A stretch of 64,000 bases of DNA. It comes from Trematomus loennbergii (taxonomy: Eukaryota; Chordata; Actinopteri; Perciformes; Nototheniidae). Positions 11,359 to 22,374 of this stretch are shown here, piece by piece. Position 1 is the first letter of the stretch. Every line of letters begins with the position of its first letter. The notes beneath the pieces are model-generated. The model was not told the DNA's origin, did not search any database, and saw only the letters and a program-made list of their open reading frames with translations. The position numbers and the translations under genes were made by a program. Where the stretch lies: positions 72,501-136,500 of the forward strand of contig JAAOOA010000469.1 in NCBI GenBank assembly GCA_012861695.1, in the 5' to 3' direction.

Positions 11359-12480
11359 TACCCATTCACACCAACGGTGTTTCGGGGCCGGTCGGTGCTG
11401 GTGCTTGAAAAGCACCGGGTTTTCCTGTTCACACCGCAGCGGAGCAGCCTCTAAGCTCCGGAATCCGGTTCGTTTCGAGCACCAAAAAGTTGTCCGTCTA
11501 GAAGCAAGAACCGCATACGTCACGCTTACGTCGGAGGGGGCGAGATTAACCTGAGCTAACAGTTAAGGCGAGTACGGCAAATAAAAGTTGTAACAAGCAG
11601 TAGTGCTGAGCAAAGTGACTAGAACGCAACCACACACTTGTAAAAAAAAACACGCTTTATAAAGTCAGGCAACACTAACCAGGCTTCGTGTGATTCTGTT
11701 TATTTGTACCTTACTTTGACCATCCGTTCACTGTTATTGATCATTGTGGAGAGCAGGCAGACGTTTTGTTTGTTATTATAGCAGCTATCGGATGGAATCA
11801 ATACATGGGCTGCACAGGTTGTCATGTCCGACTATCACAAGTAGAATCATAATGAAAAATACGGTAAAAAGTGCCTGTAGAAAACGGCTTCGCAAGTAGT
11901 CAGTTTAGCTTCGGTTGCTATGCTAACATCACCCATGTTATACCAGAGAAACTTTCATAACAGCGTTGTGATGCCAAACAGCGTCAATTCAGACTAACAC
12001 CAAACAGCGTCAATTCAGACTGACACACATTCACTTAAGGGGAACTGGGGATATGTATCAGCTGCTTGTGTGACAGTCAGACAGTGAATACTTTAGAGCC
12101 GTGTGAGCTAACGGGAGAATACACTCCCGTGGAAGAGCAGGCAGCACTGCAGCGGTCGGTAAATGCCGCTGAAACACATTAATAAACAATGAACCACGGC
12201 ACTCTGGAGAAAAGTATAAGGTTGGAGAAGTCGTTATTTAATTAATCTGGCTTCGTATGATTAAAAGCAACGCAGTCCCCGGCCCGTTGTTGTTGTGAGG
12301 TGAGCTCCGTTGGGGAGAAAATCAGCGACGTAAACTGTGACGTCATGACGCAGCAGCGGCAGCACCAGTCGGTCTCTGAGCGTTGTGAAAAGAGCCGGAG
12401 CTAAACCGAAGTACCGGTTCCGAACCTGAAAAGCTCTAGCACGGAGCTTGAACCGGAGTTGCGTTGGTGTGAAAGGGGTA
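11359..12480. mobile_element. Harbinger-type non-autonomous element, copy 1
   Basis: Left end TACCCATTCACACCAACG and right end CGTTGGTGTGAAAGGGGTA are inverted, and both sides carry TAA (11356-11358, 12481-12483), the 3-bp TWA-type duplication of PIF/Harbinger. No transposase frame lies inside. A homologous copy without a clear duplication is at 40914-42043; the two share the internal segment starting GCTGAGCAAAGTGACTAGAA. Confidence 0.8.
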
Positions 12481-12483
12481 TAA

Positions 12484-12760
12484 TTGCTGTTCAAGCTAGA
12501 CTCTATATTTCAATATAGTTTTGGTATTAAAATAATGTTACACCTCTTGTATGCCCTGAACGCCAAAACAACCACAGACAACAATATATATTTTTAATTA
12601 TCAAAATGATAACAAAGGTCTTCCTTGGTCTCCAGGAGAAAACGCCACTGCATATCACCACGTTTTCATAGTTTTGTGTGTGAAATAGATCGCTGCAGTG
12701 AACACGACTTTATTTATTTGTTTATTATATGGTTTATTTGATATGGAGCGATGCAGTATG
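12484..12760. other. no feature recognised
   Basis: AT-rich spacer between the 11-kb element and the inverted pair that starts at 12761. Nothing recognised. Confidence 0.4.
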
Positions 12761-14267
12761 AGAGGCGAAGTCCCTCCCCTTCCGGTGGACCTCCATGGGA
12801 CCTTATTTCGGAAAAATTATGTATTGAAGTCAATGGAGAGAGAAAGATTATCTTTCGATCCCGTTTGAATTGTGCCACGAATTACACATATGATGTTTGT
12901 CAATTTAAAAGATAATTTTGCAAGTTAAAAAAAAAAAGTGTTGTAAAACTGTGAAGTAACACATTTGTTTGTGTGAAACGCTCAATTAACTACATCTCTG
13001 GTCTCGCAGACTCGCACAACAACACACGTCACCAAGATGGCGTCACTACTGTCTTGTCAACAAAACGATTGACTACCCTCACTATCACCACAATGAAACA
13101 GGTCCAGAAGAATGTCATGCAAAGCTGCCTGCCTGCCTTCCTTTGATTCTCTCTGAACTGCCTGGTCTTTTTAATGTTTAATGTAAACCATTTGTGCAGA
13201 TAGCATGAAGTGCAAAAGATCGCAGATGCTAGCGTTAGCATTTCTCCCCCGGTCTTAAAGTGTGTATTATAGAATGATCACACCGGTGACAGTACTCTTC
13301 AAAGGGTTCACGAAATATGACTACTACTCTTACTGTTTAACATTTTGGGTTACTTAATTAGTGCGAATGCTGTTTACCGCATTCCACTATAGTTCTTCGA
13401 ATCTTTATTCTTCCCCTTAAAATTATTATTATTATTATTATTTCAACCATACTTTGGCTCTCCATAACTTCAGCTTACTTTCAGCTACAGAAACCATTCA
13501 AATATCAAACTATTCAGCCTGTTTAGGAATCGATGGGAAACCTTCAACTTTTTAAAAATATTTTTATTTATATAGTTTTATAATGTTTTAAACTTGCCAT
13601 AATTCCCAAACCCTACACTCCTCAGACATATTTTTTCATGAAAAACTTAGGAAAACCTCTCCTAGGTTGGAAAAAAAATAAATAAGAAGAAATATTAATC
13701 TCAATTTCTCTTGAGGGCATGAAGAGACAAAAAGTCCACCTAGCTCCCAATTGATTCCCATGTTAAATCTTTCCGGAACTTTCTTCAGAACAGAGAGAAG
13801 TACACTTTAGACAAACTGCTCGCATCTCCACATTTTACACACAAAACCAAAAAAAACAACATATATCAGTTAATTGGGATTCCCTGATGCTCACGGTCTG
13901 GTAATTTTTTGATAGGAGCCATAGTTTTTGAACAGGTGGCAAAATTGTCAGATATAATCCTCAATGCATTCTTAATGGGACTCAGTGCTGCAGTTGGTCA
14001 CCATGGTAACCTTTCATCTCTGGGTTTACACACACAGGTGTTTGTAAACATTTATTCACTACGACTTACATTTAATATCTTTATTTAACTCCTTGAGCCT
14101 AATTTCAGCTGCAGGAACCATTCAAATATCAAATTATTCAGCCTTTTCAGCACATGATGGGGAAACTTTCAACTTTTTCAAAATATGTTATACTTTTTAA
14201 AACATTCAGCTTTTTAAAGTCTTTTTTTAACATGGAAGTCATTGCAATGCATTTGAGCTGTAACAAT

Positions 14268-14268
14268 T

Positions 14269-14299
<31 letters not shown>

Positions 14300-14330
14300 C
14301 CTCTCTCTCACAGACACATCAAGAGAAGTG
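14268..14330. repeat. (CT)n/(CA)n low-complexity run
   Basis: CTCTCTCTCT, CACACACACA and CTCTCTCT blocks lead directly into the GA-rich minisatellite. Confidence 0.9.
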
Positions 14331-14818
14331 AGAGAGGGCGATCAAGAGGAGAGAGAGAGGGCGATCAAGAGAAGAGAGAGAGAGGGATCAAGAAGAGATA
14401 GAGAGGGTGATCAAGAGAGAGAGAGGGTGATCAAGGAGAGAGAGAGGGCGATCAAAAGGAGAGAGTGATCAAGAGGAGAGAGAGTGGGCAATCAAGAGGA
14501 GAGAGAGAGGGCGATCAAGAGGAGAGAGAGAGGGCGATCAAGAGGAGAGAGAGAGGGCGATCAAGAGAAGAGAGAGAGGGTGATAGAAGAGTGAGAGGGT
14601 GATAGAAGAGAGAGAGGGTGATCAAGAGAAGAGAGAGAGGGCGATCAAGAGAAGAGAGAGAGGGTAATAGAAGAGTGAGAGGGTGATCCAGAGAGAGAGA
14701 GAGGGTGATCAAGAGAAGAGAGAGAGAGGGCGATCAAGAGAAGAGAGAGAGGGTGAGCAAGAGAAGAGAGAGAGGGCGATCAAGTGAAGAGAGAGGGTGA
14801 TCAAGAGAAGAGAGAGAG
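14331..14818. repeat. GA-rich minisatellite
   Basis: Roughly 20-23-bp units of the form GAGAGAGAGGGCGATCAAGA, with GTGATAGAAGAGTGAGAG variants. Open frames in it (for example runs of LSLLLITLSL on the minus strand) are compositional artefacts. Confidence 0.9.
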
Positions 14819-15689
14819 TAATGTAACCTCCTAATGTAATGTATAACTCCTATGAAAATGTTCAAAAAGTGCTCAAACTTCACATGTGTGCTAACAGTCC
14901 AGCCGTGAAGACATCTACGGGACAGTTTTGAGATTTCTTCAAATGCCGTTGCCATGGCAACACAATGCTCTCCATGAAACACAGTTTTCTCATAACTTCA
15001 GTGAAAATGCTCGAAATGGCCCAAAACTTCACAGGTTTGGTAACGATGCAGGCATCAACACATCTAAGCGTATTATGGGGTGTCATCAAATGCCGTTGCT
15101 GTGGCGACAGATAATTCACCATCAAGTTAGTTCAAAAGTTTGTAGTTCAAATATTCTGCTGCTTTCCCAAGCCTTTTTACTTTCTTTTCTCATCTTAATA
15201 CAAATTCATTCACTACTACTTACATCTGATATTTAACTCCTTCAGCCTATTTTCAGCTGTAGAAACCATTCAACTATTACATTATTCGGCTATTTCATGA
15301 CATCAAGGCTATGCATGTTTTTTAAACCTTTTCTTTTAAATATTAAGCTTTTTCTGCATTTTGTAGCTAAAAGCAGCTACCATTCAGCTAATAACATATT
15401 CAGCTTTTTCTGCATTTTCAGCTAAATTCATTCACAGTTTACAGCATTCGCACGCATTTTCTGCAGGAAATGCATTTTCTAGTGTTACTTCATGTTAAGG
15501 CTAATACAAATGACATGGCTGTAATGCTAACTAACGTGCTAGCTACTAGCTAGGTAACTAACTTGATCCAGACACTCCTGGTCCTTTCATCAGACGGGAT
15601 GCGAAAGAACGAGCAAGACCCATTGCTGGTATGATAACAACCTGGTACTAAGCACACAGGCATCTTGTTAAAGTTATCTTATCTTAGCC

Positions 15690-15724
15690 AGCGCCATATA
15701 GATAGATTCTATCTATATGGCGCT
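15690..15724. repeat. 35-bp near-perfect palindrome
   Basis: AGCGCCATATAGATAG and its reverse complement CTATCTATATGGCGCT flank a 3-bp centre, forming a potential hairpin or cruciform. No T-run follows, so it is not terminator-like. Confidence 0.85.
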
Positions 15725-15920
15725 GATCTTAGCTATCTCTTAGTGGAGGAAAACAATTGTGACATCACTTACGCGACTCTGGGATTTGTAGTCTTTCTAG
15801 TTACGTATTTTTCATAGTCTTATATATCAACAGTTTTACGACAAACTGACTTTTTGACATGGAAATGATTTTTTAAGATTGACAAACGTCATATGTGTAG
15901 ATGGGCGTGACTTCGCCTCT

Positions 15921-16316
15921 CTATACATAGAAGTTCAGAGAAGAAGCAACCCCTATATATTGTATTGTTTCATTTCATTTCGCGAAGCGCTGTAGTCTAC
16001 CCCCCCCACCCCCCCCATTGACAATCACCGCGAGGCGCTGTACTCCACTACCACTACTAGAATTATTTTTCTTTATCAAATAATACATCTGATTTGTACA
16101 GCATTTTAGTATAGTAGTACATTTAACGTGTCAAAAACAAAGTGACAGTCACAGACTGGAAGAAGAACAAACCAGTGTTTTTTTACATACTAGTGCTAAC
16201 AAAGTAGGCATTTTCTTTGTGCAAATAAACAAGGAAATTCAATAATCAGATCCTGCAATAAAATTAAAATAAATTTCAAGTAACTCAACTCAAACTCACT
16301 AACTCACTCTCACTCA
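15921..16316. other. no gene seen
   Basis: Contains a C-rich tract near 16001-16017 and AT-rich sequence. Nothing identified. Confidence 0.4.
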
Positions 16317-16460
16317 TCAGACAGGATTTTTCAGGAAGATGAGCATGTCCACATTTCCAGGTAGAAGCTGGGATCTTTGGGCGTTTACAATATCCCCTGC
16401 TGTGGAAAAAACTCTCTCACTTGGTACTGATGTGACTGGGGCCTCTTTTAAAGAAACAGC
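16317..16460 (-). pseudogene. hAT transposase dimerisation-domain (hATC) remnant
   Basis: The minus strand reads VPSERVFSTAGDIVNAQRSQ then LLPGNVDMLIFLKNPV and a stop at 16317. The SERxFSxAGxxxxxxRxxLxPxxVDxLxFL signature is the C-terminal hAT dimerisation domain of Ac/ZBED-type transposases. Upstream coding sequence is lost within about 20 residues, so only the last exon-sized piece remains. Matching hAT ends were not located around it. The upstream catalytic acids are absent. Confidence 0.8.
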
Positions 16461-17040
16461 CCTGTCCTGAGTGTATAATAAACAATATGGCAGTGTTTAT
16501 GTTGTGTTACTACTGAAAACTGACGTTGGTTGACAGACAAAAAAATCAGTATCTTGTAGTCCTCTTGTGTGCTGGAGCGAGTCCATGGGCTAAACCATTC
16601 GTTCCCTAAGAGAGGGGGTGGCTGATTCAAGTGCTGAAGTTTGCATTCTCAATTTGGTAATAGCATGACGTTTGGTGTACTGTGAAACGTACAAGAAAAG
16701 TCAGCACATATTATATTCAACTCGTAACTAGCTGTAAGGGGCATGCCTCGTCCTAAAAAGCCCCGGCACCAGCTTACAAAGCTGCGATAGGCAAGATGCC
16801 GAAAGCGCCTATAAGGGGAGGAATGGATGATATACAGTGTATATATGTATATTTACACATGTTCATTTTGTACATTTCTAAAAATAAAGTTTGATGGAAA
16901 TACTTAGTATCCTTTACATTTAAGACAGTTTCCCCTTTTTTAAGAAATCGCAATTCTTGACTTGGTATCGAAACAAAAATGTTGGTATCGTGACAATACT
17001 AATACATACAATGGCACTGTTCTAGTGGTAAACACTGAAT
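16461..17040. other. no gene seen
   Basis: Mostly non-coding. A GGTATCG-containing stretch near 16960-17000 resembles a hAT end but lacks a partner that I could find. Confidence 0.35.
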
Positions 17041-17825
17041 AAACGTTCCGCCCCAACCTATCAGAAACATCGCTGTATCAGAATAATGCGCAACGTGTTT
17101 TGGGAGTAATATGGTCTGATTACATTAGCAAGCATCGCTAACACTGAGAGCTAACGCTGTACTGGAGGGAGTATGTGTGAAGAAGCCGGATATTAAAGGA
17201 ACTCACCTTGTGCTAAACCCCAAGAGAGAAAGCGTTTGAGCTCCATACTGTTTCAGAAATAATGCTTGATGTGGTTTGGAACATAATCTATAGTGATGTT
17301 AAAGGTAGGGTAGGTAATTCATTGGTCATGTGCGCGTTCGTTTGTGTTGGAGGAGGGGCTCTGTGAGGAAGTCTGAAGGAAGGGGCAGATTTCTTTCGGT
17401 TGTGTTCTTTCAAATTCTAGCGCACTCGAGCTGGTTTCTCCATTCTTACCTACCCTACCTTTAAGTACTGTGCCGAGGCTTCGGAGCGTGGTTCGAATAA
17501 TCCAGGAAATATGTATCCTTATCCCATAATAATAAGACCATCAGAAATGGACAGAAGACTTTTGCTTGATTTAAGTTTTTGGAGTGCTGTCAAAGGGATG
17601 CTAGCTGTGACTGTCACTTTTCTTTTTTTTTTAAACTAAAACAGTACGTCATTTTAAATATGGTTTTGTCTGTAATGCTGAGTTACATTTTGCAATCATA
17701 ATTTTGCCACCCTGTGTATAATTAGATCAATAATTTTTTTCTCATTTACTCTGTGATTAGGACAATTCTGGAGGACTGGGTCTGCTGGGGAAGGAGCTTC
17801 CACCCACACAGGACCCCCCTGGTGA
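17041..17825 (+). other. duplicated zinc-finger upstream flank with exon-like fragment (copy B side)
   Basis: Parallels 48240-48905: shared blocks include ATTAGCAAGCATCGCT, AATGCTTGATGTGGTTTGGA (mirrored with one change), AAAACAGTACGTCATTTTAA and the acceptor-like TGTGATTAG followed by GACAATTCTGGAG. A TTAA-flanked MITE (17299-17464) is inserted in this copy. The match stops near 17820, and exon 1 of the zinc-finger gene, present at 49812 in copy D, is missing here. Confidence 0.65.
17299..17464. mobile_element. short TTAA-flanked MITE
   Basis: TTAAAGGTAGGGTAGGTAA at 17299 is mirrored by TTACCTACCCTACCTTTAA ending at 17464. A longer copy with the same ends and body is at 37588-37976. Possibly piggyBac-related because of TTAA. 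Confidence 0.85.
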
Positions 17826-18150
17826 TATTGTCATATCATATACACAACTACGGTGTAGTTATGCTATGCAAACGTAGGTCACCGGTTCCTCAACAGTACA
17901 ACTCCTGCCTATTTTCTAAGTGTTAAATGAAGGGCACAGCTAGCAGTGCCTTAATAGGAGCCCCCTCCAACTGTCTAAAACAATCACTAAAAACAGACCA
18001 ACATCTCATGCAGCCAGTAAATACAGAGCTAACCCTGCTAACTAACATTAGCATGAATTACTCAAACCTACATGTAGAAACTCATATCTGCAAACAGAAA
18101 AGTAGAAACTTCGCCCCACGCTCTCCCTGTCCAAACTAAGCACTGTTACT
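17826..18150. other. no gene seen; fragment of an interspersed tail repeat
   Basis: 17850-17910 resembles the repeat at 23860-23945 (GTAGTTATGCTATGCAAACG, TAGGTCACCGGTTCCTC). The rest is unassigned. Confidence 0.4.
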
Positions 18151-18403
18151 ATGATTTAGATCAGCTACAGTACTAACTCACCTGTTGTCCTGAAGCTCTC
18201 CAGAGCATCTGGAAAAAAGGTGTAATTGACAGACAATCGAGCCAACAGAAACACACAGTGGGCGGGACTTAGCAAATCAATAGGCAAGCATTTAAAATAA
18301 GGAATGGATAAGGGCTGCAAAGTTAATGAAGTGTTACTCGTGGTTAGATTTTAAATTCTTATACTCTACAGTTTCTCTGATATGTGCTTCCTGTTTCCTG
18401 CAG

Positions 18404-19660
18404 ACGTCCAGCAGCTGGTGGTGGTTAAAGAAGAGGTTCCCCCTGAGCAGCAGGAGTGGAGCTCCAGTCTGGACCAGGAGGACCCAGAGCCCCCCCACAC
18501 ATTAAAGAGGAGCAGGAGGACTCTGGATCAGTCAGGAGGGAGAGCAGCTTCAAGGGCTGGAGGAGGCTGATATCACCAAGTCCACATTCACTCCTGTCCC
18601 TGTGAAGAGTGAAGATGATGAAGAGAAACCTCAGTCCTCTCAGCTTCATCAAAGACAAACTGAACACCTGGAAACAGAAGCTGATGGAGAGGACTGTGGA
18701 GGACCAGAACCAGCCAGGAACTCAGATCCAGAGAGACATTTACAACCAGAGACTGAGGACAACCCTGGAGACTCTTCTGAAGACACTGAAGACAGTGGAG
18801 ATTGGAAGGAACCAGAGAACCAGCTTCAAAGTCTGCGAAAAATAAACAAGACCCTGTCAGTGATTCAAGACGTGTGTGCTAGAGATAAATGCTTTAGATG
18901 CTCACAGTGCGGGAAAGAAAATTGCAGCAAGATACATCTGAATAGACCCATGAGCACCCACACAGGAGGGAAACCATTCAGCTGCTCAGTTTGTAACAAT
19001 TTTTTACACAGAAATCAAGTTTACATAGACACATGAAATCCACACAGGAGGGAAACCATTCAGCTGCTCAGTTTGTGACAATTTTTACACGAAATCAAAT
19101 TTAAAGACACACATGAGAATCCACACAGGAGAGAAACCATTCAGCTGCTCAGTCTGTGAGAAGTCTTTAACACGTAAAGGAGATTTAAAGACACACATGA
19201 ATCCACACAGGAGAGAAACCATTCAGCTGCTCAGTCTGTGAGAATTCTTTAACACGTAAAGGAGATTTAAAGACACACATGAAAATCCACACAGGAGAGA
19301 AACCATTCAGCTGCTCAGTCTGTGAGAAGTTTAACACAAAAGGAGATTTAAAGAGACACATGAGAATCCACACAGGAGAGAAACCATTCCATTGTAGTGT
19401 TTGTGATAAAAGATTTATCCGGGTAATCTGGTCAAAAGCCATAAGTGTGTTGGTCGTCAGTCCTCACAGCTTCATCAAACTGAGGAGAACAGAGAGGCAG
19501 AGCCTCCAGCCAGCAGCTCAGCTGAACACATGGAAACAGAAGCTGATGGAGAGGACTGTGGAGGACCAGAACCAGCCAGGAACTCAGATCCAGAGAGACA
19601 TTTACAACCAGAGACTGAGGACAACAAGGATGACATTTTCTGTTCATTTTCAGGTTGGTA
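18404..19660 (+). pseudogene. C2H2 zinc-finger gene copy B, multiply frameshifted
   Basis: The exon begins after TTTCCTGCAG (acceptor to 18403) with DVQQLVVVKEEVPPEQQEWS and DQEDPEPP, then loses frame at a 7-C run and reaches a stop at about 18570. Downstream the linker (VKSEDDEEKPQSSQLHQRQ) and fingers are visible in several frames: a degenerate first finger (CSQCGKENCSKIHL), then FSCSVCNN (truncated), and four or five fingers with [11 protein letters not shown] or [10 protein letters not shown] helices, ending [11 protein letters not shown] with the distal His lost. The acidic C-terminal segment follows. Exon 1 is missing upstream. Repair by homopolymer correction alone would not restore all fingers, so this is a pseudogene. 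Confidence 0.85.
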
Positions 19661-19880
19661 TTAGTATGTTGTCTTCACTGGGACATGTCTCCATGCTTTA
19701 ATGTTGAAAAAGCTCTTTATTTTTGTCATACTGCCTCTTTTCACCCTCTGTCTGAAACCAGAGCCCAGTCTGCTCTGAATGGTAAGCTGGCCGGCTCTGT
19801 TGTGATTGGTCGACCACTTAGAGATGTCCCGCCCCTTAGCCTATCATGTACAACGTGTTGTTGTGCCCCCAGGTCAAATC
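19661..19880. other. no gene seen
   Basis: Non-coding sequence between copy B and a LINE tail. It includes CTGTTGTGATTGGTCGACCA, typical of a repeat, without boundaries that I could define. Confidence 0.35.
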
Positions 19881-19989
19881 AATCAGGATACTTTCCAGAG
19901 GGGAAATGCACGTCGTTACAACAGAAAAGAGCCAAAGGCAGCTTAATGTTACGTAGAAGCATGCATACAAAAGTATTAACGTTTTTCTT

Positions 19990-20400
19990 TTTAAAGTTCT
20001 GAGGATTTAGCAGCCAGGTATATATTGCACAGTTAGCACATAGTCTGATCGCTGCAGGAAGGAAGGACCTGCGGTATCTCTCCGTGAGACAGCGGGGGTG
20101 CAGCAGCCTGTCGCTGAAGGAGCAGTGCAGACAGGGTAAACAACGTCCTCCCCAGAACATTGAATGTTGGATTTCATTTACTGATCCTGCAGACACCCGC
20201 TACACGGGGCGGAAGTCCTGCAGCATGCCCCCCCCCCCTTCAGCAGCAGCTCATCAGAGAGGAGAGGAGACGCCCCCCCCATGAGCCTCAGACTCATCCC
20301 TCCTCGGCACAGCACTAAGCTTCTCGGACAATCTTTTGTGCCTGTAGCCATCAGGCTGCACAACCAAGGGTTAACCCTGTAACCCATTATACATAACCTG
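19990..20400 (+). repeat. non-LTR retrotransposon 3' coding fragment
   Basis: GGACCTGCGGTATCTCTCCG and GCTGAAGGAGCAGTGCAGAC (antisense style) are followed by a sense-like stretch, CTCCTCGGCACAGCACTAAG through GTAGCCATCAGGCTGCACAA, of the type found at the end of fish LINE ORF2. The pieces seem to face opposite ways, so the locus is rearranged. C runs at 20229 and 20273 interrupt it. Confidence 0.45.
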
Positions 20401-20457
20401 CATCTTCATCAATATCTCAACTCTTTGATATTCATTTGTAACCCTCTGTGTTTTATT

Positions 20458-20543
20458 AGGGATGCAACGATACCGATCCCATTAACGGGTATCAGGCCGA
20501 TGCTGTCCTCATGTACTCGTACTCCTATCGGTGCATCCCTAAC
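20458..20543. mobile_element. 86-bp miniature hAT-like element
   Basis: TAGGGATGCAACGATACCGAT at the left and ATCGGTGCATCCCTA at the right form inverted ends of the hAT style. A clear 8-bp duplication was not found. Confidence 0.6.
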
Positions 20544-21048
20544 TTTTGGTGAAATCTAAATGTCTTCCTCGTAGGTCTTCCGATATCTTTTTTTTGCGAG
20601 GCATGGTTCACATCAGAAGTTAAAACTTGTGAATAGAAAATACAAATGTTTGAAGGATTTTTATAAGTTAACGCTCAGCAGCACTTCTTATCGTGTTTCA
20701 CTGATGGGGGGTAAGGCCATGACTGCACTTCATTTGACTGACCGCTCTAGTTACTCTTCTAAATCATTCATATCTCTATTTAGAGCTGCCTTAAAAACAC
20801 AAAAGGCAATCCGGGTCCCAAGCTGTATCCACATTTAGGGGTACCAAACCACTCAAATTATAATTACACTTACCTTTCTCTGCGATAGTTGTTGGTGCAT
20901 AAATGTAAAAAGATATTAGCCATAGGTATTCATGATATTAATTAGGAATATACAAACAAGGGGTTCAAAACGGGGCTTTGAGCGGTGACGTAATGAACAC
21001 AACAGCTGTTCTCTGTAACGTCTCTGTGTGGTTTCCTGTTTCCTGCAG
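20544..21048. other. no gene seen; intron 3' end of zinc-finger copy C
   Basis: The last 20 bp (GTGGTTTCCTGTTTCCTGCAG region) match the splice acceptor of the other copies. The rest is unassigned. Confidence 0.4.
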
Positions 21049-21456
21049 ACGTCCAGCAGCTGGTGGTGGTTAAAGAAGAGGTTCCCCTGAGCAGCAGGAG
21101 TGGAGCTCCAGTCTGGACCAGGAGGACCCAGAGCCCCCCCCACACATTAAAGAGGACAGGAGGAACTCTGGATCAGTCAGGAGGGAGAGCAGCTTCAAGG
21201 GCTGGAGGAGGCTGATATCACCAAGTCCACATTCACTCCTGTCCCTGTGAAGAGTGAAGATGATGAAGAGAAACCTCAGTCCTCTCAGCTTCATCAAAGA
21301 CAAACTGAACACCTGGAAACAGAAGCTGATGGAGAGGACTGTGGAGGACCAGAACCAGCCAGGAACTCAGATCCAGAGACTGAGGACAACCCTGGAGACT
21401 CTTCTGAACCTGACACTGAAGACAGTGCTGATTGGATGGAGACTGAGGACAATTGA
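21049..21456 (+). pseudogene. C2H2 zinc-finger gene copy C, linker only
   Basis: After the same TTTCCTGCAG acceptor the exon gives the linker ([48 protein letters not shown]) but no finger follows; a stop closes it at 21456. It has a 4-C instead of a 5-C run in GTTCCCCTG and a missing base at AGAGGACAGG, so the early part is also out of frame. Copy C is therefore a truncated duplicate that lacks both exon 1 and the DNA-binding region. Confidence 0.85.
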
Positions 21457-22374
21457 AATTGAAGTCCTTTCACCTCCTTTGAAGCAGAAATCAAATACTT
21501 TTTCAAATCGAACGCTGAATTGTAACTCGTATTATTATTTTTTATACCCGTCTTAATCTATATTAGCCTTTTTAAGTTTAATCTTTCTGCTCTTTATTAT
21601 TGAAGGTTTATTTAGATGAGATTAGATTTTTATATATTTAGTTGCAGCTTCAGAAACAAGTAATAAACAAGGCATTGCACTAAAGTTCAAACTATTATAA
21701 AAAAACCGATATGCATATAAACATCAACAATATACTTACCTCCAGAGTTTCTATGGTAGACACACAATAAGATATTCAGAATAAGTTAGAGTACACTGTA
21801 ATCAACAAATCATATTGTTAACAAATAAAAGACAGGATAAACAATATGTGCTCAGCAGTTGCAGTTTCTTTTGAAATGAAATAAGGTAAAATGTGATGAT
21901 CATCAATACAAATTGTTCAGGGTTATTGAAAGTGAAAACAGAGAGGATATGGGTAAGAAGAGACTCTAATGCCTGACACGCCGAGTCAAGAAGCATCTGT
22001 CGGCCATGTTTTTGTAACATTAACACATTAAAACCGTCTTATTCCTGCATGTAACTAGCACTTCATCTTTGCTAGTTTGACGTGTGAAGGACATTCTGCT
22101 TTTAAAGCTTGAACAAGGTGTAAACTTTATGAAAAGTAACCTTTTTCCAATGTAAAATAAGTATTGTAAATCTTTGAGATAACAGGTGCTCTGTTGTTTA
22201 GAAATAATGTATGACACTCCAGGAATAGAGGGGGAGAGAAACAAATGACATTTGGAGCTATTTGTGAAATGTACTGCTGGAAATATACATTTATTAAGTT
22301 AATCAATTTATATTTTGTTGTTGTTTAAGTCAACATGGTTAAGTTTACGAGTAACTTTAGAATACAAATCCCTA
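21457..22374. other. no gene seen
   Basis: AT-rich non-coding sequence with no convincing frame or boundary. The interval lies between copy C and the LINE at 22375. Confidence 0.4.

Larger units (their letters stand above)
13361..15484. repeat. nested AT-rich repeat with inverted GCGAATGCTGT ends
   Basis: GTGCGAATGCTGTTTACCGC at 13361 pairs with ACAGCATTCGCACGC at 15441-15455. Inside, the phrase CAGCTRYAGRAACCATTCAA recurs (about 13484, 14107, 15256), with CATNTCAGCTTTTTCTGCAT-like segments near 15350-15420. This is a known style of high-copy fish repeat. No coding capacity. Confidence 0.55.
12761..15920. mobile_element. inverted-repeat-bounded region, probable decayed DNA transposon carrying a nested element
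   Basis: AGAGGCGAAGTC at 12761 and the inverted GACTTCGCCTCT near 15909-15920 start two arms that share ACACATATGAYGTTTGTCAA about 130 bp (left) and 15 bp (right) further in. The arms (12761-12960 and 15775-15920) are diverged. Between them lies a second AT-rich element (13361-15484) with its own inverted ends. No transposase was recognised; the superfamily is unknown. Confidence 0.5.

Noticed and set aside
14154..14982. Frames in the GA-rich array
   Set aside because: Compositional artefacts of GAGA units on both strands.
16001..16017. C-rich tract as a regulatory element
   Set aside because: Simple low complexity, no supporting context.
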